The notes: generated from the sequence alone by a model not told the origin. A DNA stretch of 64,000 bases from Trichoplax adhaerens (GCF_000150275.1 NW_002060947.1:1787740-1851739), one strand, 5' to 3'; shown: positions 26,901 to 40,800, counted from the stretch's first letter. Numbers and translations are program-made.

Positions 26901-29900
26901 TAAATCGTCGATAAATTCTTTAAATCAGTTTAAAGTTAAAGAAATTTGATTTTAAAAAAACGCAGATAAATTCACTCCTTCATTAATTTTGTGTTTAGTA
27001 ATGTGTTAAACAAACCTAGTAATATACATAATTATGAAAAACATAGCCAGAAGTAGGTTATATATCGATACCCGCCCTACTGCTGGCTAAAAATTTGATC
27101 AATATTAGTTTGATGACTTATGAAATAGAAATATATTACTTGCCTTGGCTTCTTTTTTATCTCTTCGTAATGTTAATATAATATTTCTACCGTCATCAAT
27201 CCAACCGAACTGTAGATCGTAGCAGTTCAAATCCTCCATAATGTTAGAATTTTTATCGATAAACTGGAGTTCTTCTTTAGTTTCAATGTTATATACTACC
27301 CATTTCCATGACTGCTGCTTATTAAGAAATTGCAACAACACATAATACTTTATAGTTCGTTACAAAATTTTAAAAGGCATATTATAACAAGAATAACATA
27401 GGCAATCTGCAAATTGACTTTGTTACTAAAATCTGTAATTTGCTAATTAAATATATAATACACATTATAGTTTGTCATAAATTTTACACGATTCTAGTAG
27501 AATTTCTTATATTGTTTAAGAATGAATAGCACAGTCTGTAATTATCTCTTAATGTTATCTTAATGGCTTACCTCGCATTCATACCGATAAGCAATAATAG
27601 TACCGTCGATAGAAATTCGAAGGGCATAAACATCTTGCTTTAGTGGAGTTAGTTTAAATAAGACCTGCGAAGTTTCATAATTTTTGCCCTAATTGGATTG
27701 AAGTAAATGCATAAGATATAAAATTAATTGAGAACTGCTGTTATGGATATAATCATCATTAATTATCAGAGTAGCGCCTACTTTTTATCTGTCATATAAG
27801 ATAAAGGGTACATTATAAAATGAACAAATTTCATTATCATATCGATTTATTTTATAGAAGTATTTCAGCATTATATTAGAAAAGGGATAAAAATCATAAA
27901 TAGTAATGTATTTTATTGTTAGAGTTTGTACCTACTTTACATTCATAATGAAAATGAAAGTAAGATTAGAGAGGTATCAGACACTATTAATGCTGTTAAC
28001 TTCATCATTTAGAATTTATTTTTTAGTCATCTTAGGGTTATTAATTAAAAATGCAAATTGATGCTGAAAAAGTGACAAAATATGCAATTTTTACTAAATC
28101 ATAAATTAAACGTAGATACAGCTATAAAATTATTTCTATTACTATGATTATATCCGATAGAAATGACTACAACACTGACTTTAGTAATTTTCTTCTGTTA
28201 ATTTATGATTTGGTAAAAATTATGTATTGTTCCAAGAATTAAATATATTATGTTATAGAGAATAGTATAAGATAAAATAGCAATCTTCATAAATGCTATC
28301 ATGTGAACTAGGTTTACGTTCATAGCAGTATCTATTCGACTTGGATATTAATGGAATGCTTAAGATTTCTAGTTAGCATACATGTAAGGCAGTCTTACCA
28401 CGATTTGACAGTCGTTTCGTCCATTATTGTTAGTACCAATTATTAACAAATTTCCTAATGATGAAATGCAACATCTTATGCTTCGATCGTTATACATTGC
28501 ACCGATTTTTTTTGATGCTATCCAAGCGTTTTCTGCATTCTGAATATCCGGGTACCTAGCAACATTGTTTACAGTTTTATCTTTAACACTAGGATACGCA
28601 GCAATTTCGTAGGATTAGCAATTTATGATATTAATTTCTTATTCACTTACACATTTATCATCCAATAGTAGCTTTTTCGATTTTTTGTATTATTCGCTGC
28701 AAAGTGAATTGCTTTTTCAGTAATCCAGTGATTTTTTTTACCGAACATTAACAGAAATTGTACTAAGTCGCCAGTACTTCCATCCAAAAATGACTCGTAT
28801 TGATTAAACAGATGCAATAATTCATCAAATTTTTGCCAGTCCTAAACAAATACAATTATTAGAGCAGTAAATTAGTTTGCTAATTATCAGATTTCGATAT
28901 ATTCTTTGTTTTGATTAAATGCAATTTAAAGTAAATTAATTCGAATTTTTTATGTTAATCTGTTGTTGTAAATACTTCAGCTTACTGCAACCTATCGAAA
29001 TATTATTTTGAACAAGGCGAAGAAATATCGAAATATTGCACTGATAACTATGAGTTAATAAGTTAAAATTTCAAGATTGATAAATCGATCACAGGCTACA
29101 AGCTGATGTTACTACTATTGTATGCCGAAGCCTAGATGGCAGCATAGGAAATAAAACTGTTAAAATGGGTATCTAGTTATTATATGCCTTGAATGACTTT
29201 GCATATTTTGCTCAAAGAGTAACAATATAATTGCACATATTGAGCTACAAGACTTGTTAAGGTACTTATATGAAGCTACGTAGATGAAGAAAACGTATAA
29301 ATGTGCTGCTATGCTATCCGCAAGCTACAAGTAGTACACTGTAGGATTAAGGATAAACTGTAAATGACCTTTCCAATTTTCTGCAAATATTGAATACAGT
29401 TTATCAAGTCCAAGCGTAGGTCATACAATCCGTTGTGCGCTTCTATTTTAGCTGACATCCAATTAAAATCAGTCATGATACTTTCTAAAGCTATATCATT
29501 TTCAGCTTGTATAACATGGTATATAAGATACTGGTAGTAGTAATAATCATTAGGAAAAGACGACCAGTCGCGACCTTCTCTTTCACACCCCTTTAAATAA
29601 CCATTAACTAAAGTTTGATGCATCCATTTCCAATGATCTGAAGGTGATTGATGCTCACAAGGTAGTTGCTGCAGATAATCGATGATCAGGTCATGAAGAA
29701 CTAAATAGCACCTGTATAAGTTAGACAATTATTGTAATATAATTAATTTTTTTTTGCATTTTCAAATGGTGAATAATCGCTTGATTATTTAGAAATAATA
29801 TAAAATAAGGATTGGAAATATAAATTTAAAAATTCGCTATAAAATGGGTTTTAGTGCGGCTTGTAGAGATAAACGAGGAGAAAGTAAACACATGTAAGCA

Positions 29901-32900
29901 CGCTGTATAATGAAATTCCAAGTTTAACGTACTTTACCTGCTCTCGTCGAATTTTAACAACGATCTTGCATTTAAATTTTTCAAGCATAATTCAGCATAA
30001 TGCTTGTCCTCATTCCATAGAGCCATAATTGATGTTTTTGGAATTTGAACGCGCTTAAATACGCTAAGTAATTGAAATAGTACTCGCTCTTTATGGTCTA
30101 AGTGATTAATACTTAAATCAAATGCTGTGTATAAGTTGAAATTATATTCTCGTTGTGTATCAATCATATCTCTCCTCTCGATGGTGTTGACAGCATTTTC
30201 CCAGTCGTTACTGGTCTTACAATTCAGGCCACCTATTAAAGATATGGCTAATGGTAAGCCTGCACATTTATTAATAGCTTGCAAGACTAATTGACGATGC
30301 TGGCTTAATTTTTCCTCAGAGTAATATTTTGCCAATATTTGCATTGCCTCACCCTCTGAAAGTAATTCCTAGATGAGAATGAAAAAAATAACGTTCAATT
30401 TCTTCAATGTAATAATATACAATTCTGAATATCTGCAGCTTTATATTTAATTACCTGGAAATAGTAATATAGATTATTATGAAGCTTAAGGTCGTAAATA
30501 AGTAAATAAATATACGTATGATTAAGCTTTATATTTGACTAGTGCAATATTTCGATTGTAAATTCGGTATCGTAGAGATTTTCTAATTACAAGTCACTTA
30601 GGTACACGTTTAGTAACCAAGAATATAATCAGGATCCAACGTCATAAATACAGGTATGTACTTGTGAACCAAAAGTCAAAAGCGTGAAAATATTGAATCA
30701 ATTTGGTTCTACGTGATAAACAACTTGTTGTAATCGGACTTATATATTAATGTAAACTTTTACAAAGTATATAAATATATAGATTAATTTTAAACTTTGA
30801 TATCGTATAACAGAATCTGTATTTTAAGGTTTTAAAATCATTATGATGGTGCTATAATTTTAGAAACAGGATGATTAAGTAGTGTTTACATCATTCTTGA
30901 TCGCAATAGTGATTATATTAAATATGGTTACTCTGTAGTTATTTACTATCATTTGCAGAACTAATACGCTATTAAATACAACCTTTCATTTGCTGTGATG
31001 CTTTTAAGTTGAAATTGCTTAGAAAGTTTGAACTAAAAATACTTATTCAATTCGGATTTGTTCTCAAAATCTTAAACCCAGAGTAGTAATTTTAAGATAT
31101 AAAAATAGATAATAGCTACTAAAGACCACAGTTACGTCAAAATTAATAGATTCTGTAAATATCTGATAGCTTAGGCAAAGCAAAGCGCTTATTGTACAAT
31201 TTATAGTTTGATGAAGTAATTTTGAAACTAACTTGGCTTACTTGTATTTAAATTTATATTATTATATTCTTAATGTCTTTGTTAATAACTATAACTAACC
31301 GATAATTGAATATAATGTTGGCTGTCAGTAGGCTTGTTTCTAAAATGATTGAATCGAGAAGTACTGATTGTATTTTTAGCAAATTTAAGCTTATCAAAGT
31401 GGTGCTTGCTTGCAACGTCGTCAAAGATGAATAAAGTTTTCTTCATATTTTTATCGCCTAAAATGGAAAAAACCAATCAATTATTAAGCTAAGCTGGTCT
31501 GTTAATGTTGTTTTTCTTAAGGTTATAAGTGTAGCTAGATTAATTAAGTATTATTACAGTTTATCCTAATACCAAGACTACTTCTACTTTAGTACGTAAT
31601 AACCTTCTAGGTATGCTTGAAGGCAAGCCACCATTTCATCCACTTTATCAGGGAGTTGGCAGATATTCTGAATATTTTTTGTTATTTGTATGTAAAGGCT
31701 CCTTAATTTGGTGACAAATTCATCTTCCCTTATATTGCCTAAATTAAGATAATCGATATTATTTTTCATATTTAGCTTCTATAATTATAATTCATTTAAA
31801 CACTAGGTAAATCCTTATCTCTTAATCATTTGGATTTTGGGTAATAAGATGTTTTAGAAGGTATCTTAGTAATCTCATATCAATAATTTGGCGTGCTATA
31901 AATATTTAGTAGTTTACTGTAGATGTAGTAATAGAATATCGGAATTTAGTAGCAAAAATAATTTATCGACCTATTTTTATCCAATAAACGCCTCCAGAGC
32001 GAAAGAGACCATAATTGTAGATGGCTAATCGAACAGATTGACTGGCTATAACAGTCTTACCACTTCCAGCCATGCCATGAATTAAAATATGACCACCTAA
32101 TTCATTACTATCAATCCTTTTCAGATAGTCAATTATTTTTTGAATATAGCTTTGTCGTTCGATATAATATGCACTGGGAGTTTCTGGTACGTTTCGTAAT
32201 AAATTATGTCGCGATAATTGGCTTGATCCTGAATATGAATTTTAAATAATTTACGAAAAAATTACTTTGCGTTTATGTTTTTCTGAAAATTTAAATCTAC
32301 TTAAGTTATGTAAAGTATTAATATTTTAATTAGCTAAGGTCTAAAGTGGTCAAGCTTGTAAAAGTATAAGTAAAATTAATAGTTATTTTATTTAGAAACA
32401 ATTCCATGTGTGGTACTATAGAGATTCCTAAAGTCCACATAATTCAATAACATTATAAGGATGCATCCAAGAAATGATCATGATAGAACTGACCAGACGA
32501 AGCCGGCCTGTTATTGGTATTGGTCTGCCTAATGGTTCCTGTAAAAATCAGCCATTAAATGTAGAACTATAAATGGAAAATACTTACGTGCACATATATT
32601 GAAGAATTCGAAATTAAAAAGCACTGTTTCGTGGTAGTGCTTTTGAAAGATGTTAAGTATGAAAATGATTTAATTTAAAATTAAAATGTAACACAAGTAG
32701 GTTATTGAAATATTGCTTTTCATTTTCTTACCTTTAGAATTAAAGTTTGGTATAATTATAGTTACTGCAGTATGTTGCTATATCTAATAATTTACTATTA
32801 ATTGACCTTATTAGATGAGAGCTTTACTGAGTATACCGATTGAGAGTAGAATTTAATTATTGACATTTGCTTAAAATTTTAACGGCAGGTTAGAGAAATT

Positions 32901-33703
32901 GTATACCTAGGAATTTTTGCTAAATAGTATTATTTTAAATACGTTTCTTTAAGGAGGCCTTGCTTAATTTTTAGAGAATTACATTTTTACTAAATTAAAT
33001 GGATGGAATATTCTGCACAGCTGATTTAATTCTGAACAATTTTTAGCTTTAGGCTAAGTAAATTGAATATCTGATAATGGTGACGATAAATTTATTGATC
33101 TGATATTTGCTGTGGCAGCTTTATCTATCTCAAAATACTACAGACTTTACTAAATTGGGTGTGAAAAATATTTTCAATTATTAATTTCATTAGCTTTAAT
33201 GTATTGTAAATTGCATAATTATTAAGGTAATAAATTAAATTTATTGATGTAACGCTAGCTATGACTTACTGTAATATTAAATAAAATGTAAGATTAATAT
33301 CTTACTTATTTTATCAGCAATATCTTTTCTTTGAATGCTATCGAGAGCTTCCACAAGTATGTCGAAAGTTGCATTACTTGAGTGAGCTTGATTCCAGCGA
33401 TTTAAAACTGCCCTTGCTCTATCGATAGCTCTATGGTAGTCTTCAGCAATTGCATCTATATCGATACTAGGGTCTAATTTCCAAGACAATCTTCTCCAAT
33501 CAGTTCCAATTTTTTCGCAAATCTCTGAAAAATATTCATACGGCGGATCTACAATATGTAAGTATTTTCAACCCAATTTTAAAATTACTGATCAGAGAAA
33601 GTTTGTCATGAAAAGTAATAGACATTAGTTTAAGTAAACTGCTTATTTATAAGCTTAGTAAAACTTTACATTTTTTACCTTCTTGATTTGTTTCAGTATT
33701 CAT
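23930..33703 (-). CDS. Apaf-1-like STAND ATPase: Death domain, NB-ARC, propeller (20 exons)
   Basis: Exons: 33679-33703, 33306-33548, 31971-32228, 31604-31738, 31300-31457, 29938-30368, 29369-29711, 28651-28841, 28399-28555, 27572-27688, 27144-27347, 26687-26854, 26271-26603, 25737-26156, 25451-25657, 25217-25363, 24876-25052, 24505-24693, 24323-24385, 23930-24241. All phases agree; 1425 residues (human APAF1 about 1250). Residues 9-90 form a Death domain (GTDWRRLSWKLD, IDIDAIAEDY, VLNRWNQA, DILVEALDSIQRKDIADKI). NB-ARC follows: Walker A GMAGSGKT (~141), Walker B LFIFDDV (~229), sensor STSR, GLPLA (~310), a winged helix and the MHD-equivalent LHD (~422). APAF1-like helical repeats follow, then from about residue 595 a beta-rich region with only weak WD signatures (IWDIEEH, IWRIEG). 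By family it should be a nucleotide-switched oligomerising platform for cell death or immunity. One donor is GC (27143-27142). The N at 26343 leaves one residue His or Gln. Confidence 0.93.
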
Positions 33704-34199
33704 GTCGTCACTTTGATTGAAAGCTATTATGATTCTTGAAGTTGATCCCAAGGCCTTAGTTGGTAATATTTTTAAGATGTTCTATTTATATATAAATACA
33801 CGTAGAATTCACGATCAAATTTTAAGGTACTTTGCAATAGGAAGTGATTCTCGATCGAGAAAATTCAAGGTAAAATTAGGAAATTATTAATTCTTTCCTA
33901 AATAAATGACCCTAATATTGTTTGGTTTATTCGAAATTTTGTCATAATTATTGCATATTATTAACATAGAATATATTTGCTACCATAATCAAAGTGTGAA
34001 TAGAGTTTAAATCTGATGAATGTTTGCAGGAATATTAAATAAAATAGTAAATTTAGTGTTGGTAAGGTACAGTTGGGCATTTAAGACGGGCTATTTGCAT
34101 GTTATATTTGATTATTAGCATTAAAAATAGCTCAAGACACATGTAAAATATCTTAAACTAGTAAAATTAAATAGAAAAGTAATAGAACCATAACGTAAT

Positions 34200-34930
34200 A
34201 TCATCAGTAGATCATTTCGTAAGAGAAATGGCTAGAAATTCTGTCCATGCACAACAATTTGTTGCATAAGTTCATAAGCATTTAAGCTGCATTTATGCTA
34301 GTGCTTGACAATCAATCAGACTGAAATTGACAATGGATGTGAGTTTCATAAATTTGTAAAAGCATCAGTTGGAAATTCTGTGTGCACACAAGAATTGTTA
34401 CATAAATTCATAAGCATTTAAGCAGTGCTTATGCTAGTGAATCACCAATCAATGGAACTAAAATTGTAGATGGTTGATAGTTTCGAAAGAGACTGTCCAA
34501 TATTGATCTGATCAATGTAAAAGTAAAAATTCTCATAAAATAAATGGATACTTACACTAATAATGAAGCATCAGCTCGTTATATAAATTTGAAGGCATTT
34601 AAGTAGCATTTATGCCAATACATTACCAATTAGTGGAAGTAGAATAATAGATAGTTTCCAATTTCGAAAAAAGAAATATATTGATCTGGTCGATGAAAAG
34701 CAAGATTTCTCCTAAGATAAATAGGCATTTTTGCTAATGATAGTATATTGGTTCTTTACATAAATTCATAGGCATTTAAGCAGCAATCATGCAAATATAT
34801 TACCAATTAATTGAACTAGAATTGCAGATGGTTGCTAGTTTCAAAAGGATCGACCAATATTGATCTACACGATGTAAAAGCAAATTTCTCATAGGATAAA
34901 CGGGCACTTATGCTAGTGCTAAAACCTTTG
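34200..34930. repeat. Degenerate tandem repeat, units about 135-185 bp
   Basis: The phrase CATAAGCATTTAAGC and variants occurs near 34273, 34409, 34592 and 34767. Each copy is followed by TATGC, a CCAATTA/CAATCAA stretch, TAGATGGTTGATAGTTTC and GATCT(G/A). Spacing is uneven (about 136, 183 and 175 bp), so the copies have diverged with indels. Confidence 0.75.
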
Positions 34931-34976
34931 CTCGAACTATTGTTCGACGGTTCCGGAATAGTGATTCAGGCTAATG

Positions 34977-35995
34977 AAGTTTATTCGATTCAATACTTGT
35001 TAACATCGCTTTCGCTGTTCGGTTGCGAGATTTTTATGGTCTTTATTTGACGATAGATAATCTGTGGTGTAATTATGCACGTAACTTAAACTGTTTTTCA
35101 TCTTGTTACTGATTTAAATTAAACATGGTCTAACCCTATAGACAACTAGAATATGATATTTTTATTTTTATAAGTATATAGAAATTGAGACAGCTTGTGG
35201 AATAGCAATTGTAAATAGAATTAGGACTAGGAGCGATATTATTACTGTGCTTCGAAACTTTTTATATGTTTACTAATATTATGTTTCAATTTTTAGAGAA
35301 ATTAAGTAGACGATCATCTTTTGAAAGCCTTGAAGGGAATATATCCGGTCAAATTTAGAGAAATCTTACTTCAGTTTGTATAATGCTTGGCAGAAACCAA
35401 TCGATTTTGTTAGATTATTACTCGTTTTAGTTGCTTTCGGTGTTCAGTTGTGGTGTTTACACAATTTTTGTCTTGACGATGGGTGATCCCCGATGCAATT
35501 ATGCAAGCAGATCGTTTTTTCTATATTGATACGTGATATTTATAGTTTGTATTATAGCTTAATAGTAAAAAAAGCGTATTTAGCTTATTTTTAAGCAAAA
35601 AGGAAATTCTGGCCATCAATGCTGGACTATGAGCGTTATTATTGTAGTGTAAACTATTACAAGGTCAATGAATTAACAAGAACTTTTTTATAAGCGAATT
35701 GTTTAAATTTTAGAGAAAACGAAATGGATAATCATTTTCTATAGTTTAGAATAAATTGATCAAATGCAATTAGATTTGAAATAATTTGACATCAGTTTGC
35801 GTAATGCTCGATGATCGTTAAGAAATCTAATAAGAACTTTTTATTTGTCAATTGTTTAAATTTTGGTAAAAACTAAATGGATAATCAACAAATAGATAAT
35901 TAATACTCCATATTCTTGAATAGGTTGATCAATTGAAATCAGATTGAAAATAATTTACATCAGTTAACGTAATACTTGATAATCGTTGAGAAATG
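34977..35995. repeat. Degenerate tandem repeat, unit about 420 bp
   Basis: Two diverged full copies (about 34977-35393 and 35397-35817) and a partial third (to about 35995). Shared landmarks are GCTTTCGGTGTTC-like sequence (35011, 35430), CGATGxxTGATC..GTAATTATGCA, GGACTAxGAGCGxTATTATT (35222, 35625), TTTAGAGAAA..ATGGATAATCAT (35297, 35713) and CATCAGTTTGCGTAATGCT. Confidence 0.65.
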
Positions 35996-37369
35996 GAGTT
36001 ATGTACTTTGATTGGATAGTCGATTGGCAGCGTATTTGTAGTACAGAAGTTCGGATTTAGATATGCAGTAATGTGCCCCGCATTTGATTATATGAATAGC
36101 TGTATTTGATTGTGTTAATAGCTATATTTTGATATAGATAGATTACTAAGAATAGATATTATCGTGAAGCTAATATTAGATGATTGATAGCTACTATATT
36201 GGAAATTGTTGATGACTAATATTAGCCAGTTGATTAATTATGGTACAAGATTTATGTGACTAGAAATATTGTAATTGTGAAGAAGCCCAACACTGAAAGG
36301 CGCTGGACATTAATAGAAAAGTATTGATATCTTAAGTAGAGTGATTCGAATTGTAGAAGATAATGATGTTCTATTTGAGGAAAACTATTCTGTTTGATGA
36401 CTCAAGTCTGATTGTAGTTAATTAAATTGTCATAAATGGATTTTACGAAATGTATTTAAGAACCATGGAGATAAGCTCACGTAAAGATGAAGAAATTTCA
36501 CTTCTCTATGAGCTCGAAATACTTTAGATTTTAAACTAGATTCTTGTAGTAATTAATTATTGCTATAATATTCCTGAAACCTTGTAATAAAAAGCCTTTT
36601 AGAAAATATCAATTGACTAAGACAGTTCTTGTGAGACACTTGTAATACAAGACGATAGAGTTGAGGACACAAAATTTAGCTTGATTAGTTTGAAATTTAA
36701 AGTATTGTCGTCTGCCAAGTCTCAAACTTAAAGTATCAACTATAAAATAGATCGCGAAGCTTTGCGCTAACAATAGGAAGTTTTCCTTCCCTCTTTACTC
36801 TCATTAATTTTGATGTACGAGTAGTATCTAGCTGAGTATTTTCCGTGCGAAATTAGATAGAAGTAGGCGATCTAATGACCATTATTTGACTATAAATTCG
36901 GGAAGATGTAGACTCATAAATAAAGATTAAATAGAAGAAAAGAGACAAATTTTCAAGGCTAGCATTCTTAGTATAGAGAATATAGGGAAGGGAAGTAGTC
37001 CTTTCTGATAAAAATCGATATCTTTATCGCGTTATTAAATTAGATAGGCAATTGTATACGGTAAGTATTTCTGACCTGTAACTTTTCTAGTCTATGTTTA
37101 CTACGGTATAGATTTCATGTTAATTTCGGTCTGCTGTCTTTGATGAATAACTACTGATTAAAGATGATTACTGTAGTTTATTTTATTGAGAAGTAATGAT
37201 GATAATTACTGCGTGACTATTAAAATCGTACATCGGTGTTATTCGTTTTATTTCTTTTGATATTACTTTAGCTAATATCAATAGCATTTATCTCAAGATT
37301 TGGTTAATTGCAAGTAATTTATGAACATTTTTATCTCGAAAAGTTGCAATGGATGACAATGATATTATT

Positions 37370-37880
37370 ATGAGGCTATTTTGAGTTTGACGTCGCTGAT
37401 GTTGCTACTGTAAATATCAACCGTGCCTAGCCTCAAACAAGTTAATTACTAATAATTTAATCATATTTTTTGTCAAAAATTAGATTTGATGTCCGTAATA
37501 TTGTTAGTCTAACCGTAACCCGATATAAGCTAATTTCAATAATCTAATCAAACTTCTTGTCAGAAAACTGAAGTTTGATGTCGCTGATATTGCTACCACT
37601 AATATCAGCGTAGCCCTAACCTAAAAAGAGCTAACTGCTAGTATCTTAATTACATTTCTTGTAAGAAAATTGGAGTTTGATGTCCATGATATTGCTGCCG
37701 TTGATATCGGCTGTGTCTAGCCCCCAAAAAGCTAATAACCTGTAATTTAATCATATTTCTAGTGAGAAAACTAGAGTTTGATGCCAATGATATTGCTACC
37801 ATTAATATCAACCGTGCCTAGTCCAAAGTAAGCTAATTACCAGTAATTTAATCAATGCATTTCCACGTAAGAAAATTGAT
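37370..37880. repeat. ~100-bp tandem repeat containing an inverted repeat, five copies
   Basis: The motif GTTTGATGTC occurs at about 37384, 37483, 37573, 37674 and 37775, spaced 90-101 bp. Each copy carries TGATATTGCTACC followed by AATATCA, so TGATATT/AATATCA can pair as a 7-bp stem around a 9-base loop. It continues with CCGTGCCTAG, AGCTAATTAC and AATTTAATCA. The last copies are the most alike. Confidence 0.85.
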
Positions 37881-40800
37881 CTTCAGAAATGAGTATTGGT
37901 GGTGAATCATTCATTATTGGAAGACTATTTCAACTTTGATTTTAGTCTTAATACTTTTGATATTACTTATCGTTCCGAATATTTAACGTGAGCTGTATCC
38001 ATCCTATGACTGTACTAAAAAGAAGCATTTATTACTATCTATCGAACTACTCCGTTCGTTTATTGCCTTGGCAATCTTAGCAGATTACAATCAGCAATCC
38101 AATTACAGCAGTAGATTTAATTGAGGCAGCTAAGTATTGAAGCAAATTTCAGCCTAATTTCCTTTAATATTACACGCAATATGACTATCAGATCTACTTT
38201 AGAATCGATTCGATTATTGATAGAGACATGGTCTACCTTAGGATAAGTTTAGTAAGTGCTTGGATCGCGATCGAACTTAGGATTAGTGATTTGCTTCAAA
38301 GCAACGGGATGCTACAATTTATCCAATATCGTTACAAATTGATTGGGTTCTTATTTCAAGTTTGGCCAGTGACTACGTCGATCCCCCCCCTAATATCAAG
38401 GTTATTATTTCAAGCAACTGCTGCTGTCATTTATATAATAACACGGTTAGTGGTGATTAAAATCCGATTTTAATTAGATATGCTTATACACATAATGACA
38501 TCCGCTAGGTTTACTTGGGCATAAAACTAACTAGAGGCAGTGTTTGTATTGCTGTTATTAAAAAATTGAAATTCAGCCTCTCCTCATGTTAATTCCACGA
38601 GTATATATATAGCACGTATGAACAACAAACATATCCGAGATGAAAATTATCGCTGACGAAAAACTATTTTGTTGTCTTTAGTCTTTGAAGGGGAAAAATA
38701 CAGCAATAGGTAGTAAACGAACAATCGAATACCTACACTACGATTAAAAGTTTAGCCCTCTTTAACAATGTCGTACCTTAAAAAATGGTTGAAAGTGGTA
38801 ATCAGAACAGACGATTTGACGCAGGGAACTGGATGAGGTAACCACGATGTAAGGAGAAAAATGACCAGCGTTAGTTTAATTAAAGGGCTAGCTAAATAGA
38901 TTATTGCTACGAAAGTACAGTCTATCCATCATTTAAATAAAGTGGAGGGTTAAAGACCCCCAAAGGTTCATCGAGCTAGAATAATATGACCAGCGTATGA
39001 CTTTGAACGATTGATTTTCTTTTGTCAATTTACCGGTAAGTTTAAATACTGTTATTCAGAGTGGCGTTGTACAACTTGTTCTATTTGAAAGGCTAAAAAT
39101 ACTTCACAGCAAGAGACAATCAGCAGCGATATCAAGCATGCATCCTTAATGGATTATTAGTGATATACAGTATTTATTCATCAGATTGTAGAGTTTCAAT
39201 CATCTCTACAAGTTGTTATTATGATGAAATAGTAAGTCTGTGTCGTATATTGTACCCTTGGTGGGTTTGTTCTTGTTCTTATTATCCCAGACGAGCATCT
39301 CGTTGCATGCTGTAGTGCATTAACTTTCTATTTCAAGCTATACCCATAAAAGCACTAATATGAATCCTGCTATGAAGTCATCATTCTCTAAATATTTATT
39401 ACGACCGCCATTGTTGTAATTATCCTTTATAGTCTTGAGAGCATGTTGGCAAAATAGAATTGCAATCATGCTTGTTTCTATAGTTGCACCTACAGTACAG
39501 CGCGATTAACTTCGATGGCACTAAGGAAAATAAACTGTGCAGGCTAAATCAAGCCCAAAGTCGATAAAATCTTATATGCTTGCTCGTATAGATTTTGAAT
39601 AGGAGTGTTAACAAATTCGCGTTGTAGTCTATGATTAAGCCATATTAATGTAGGTATCTATCATTTGCATCTTATAGTAGCATCTCTTGGCGGCCGAATA
39701 GGTAAACTAATAAAACATCGGGTGATGACTGAAAGAAAGCTTGAGTCTATAAATTCTGGTTGCATATGCCTTGTTGAGCTAAGTAAGAGTAACATAATCA
39801 ATGCTGTCGTTGAGATGAAATACATAGTGTACTACTATGAAATGAGATTTAAAAATGGTCAATCAATCACTCTATGGCTATCACTTGGATTGAATCGGCA
39901 TCAACATGTGATCGATGGCTAAAACCTCAGCCGTTGATTGGAAAAAGTTAGAATCCACAAACTTTTCTTATAATTCTAAGCCAGGCTAAACGCATCAGTC
40001 TATTAATTGAAACTACGTCCTGCATAATGGCAATGACCTAAACGATAGAAATTCTAGCGTTTTGAATAATATAGAAAGTTTTCAATCCGTTAGCCTATTT
40101 CTGCCATGTCAGCAATATTCGTATCGGCATATGATTTTTATGGCTGACATGACTTCATTATATCTATTTATACAGTATATGATAGGTAATCTATTTCTAT
40201 GCTAGGCCAAGTTTACTGAGCTAATAATTTTACAAAGTAATAGGCAAATTACTTTATAAAAGCCAATAAATCATAATTAATTTTATAAAATAACCAAAAT
40301 CGGTAGTTAATTTATAAAGTAAACCAGGATAATTCTACAAAGTTACCATGAAGTTCATGGTTCATTTATGGGATAAGTTTTTCATGGTTTATGATCACCT
40401 CAGCCAATATGACTTAGCGTAGACTGTATACCCCCACCCCGTCCAATAAAGAAGTTTGGCGGCCTATTTATAAAAGTCATTAAATTACTCTTATCATTAT
40501 TATGTGATGCTTCCTTAAATTATTAAGTCATATTGATAGCGCATGGGTATGTGGGGTTTGGCTAGTTGTTAAAAATCACTTGCGACTAATGAATAATATT
40601 ATGACAATCCCCTAAAGTTGGCGCTTTACAGTGCAGGCTATACAGTAACTACAGAATAGATGATATGTCGGTGTTGAAGAGTCCTATTTTTAGCAGTGAA
40701 AATTTAGGCAATAAACATTGCAATCACGGTAGAGGTTCGATGGCGAAGAGCCTACTAATAGGATAGGCCAATTGCAATTTGCCGGTACAGAAGAGTTATA

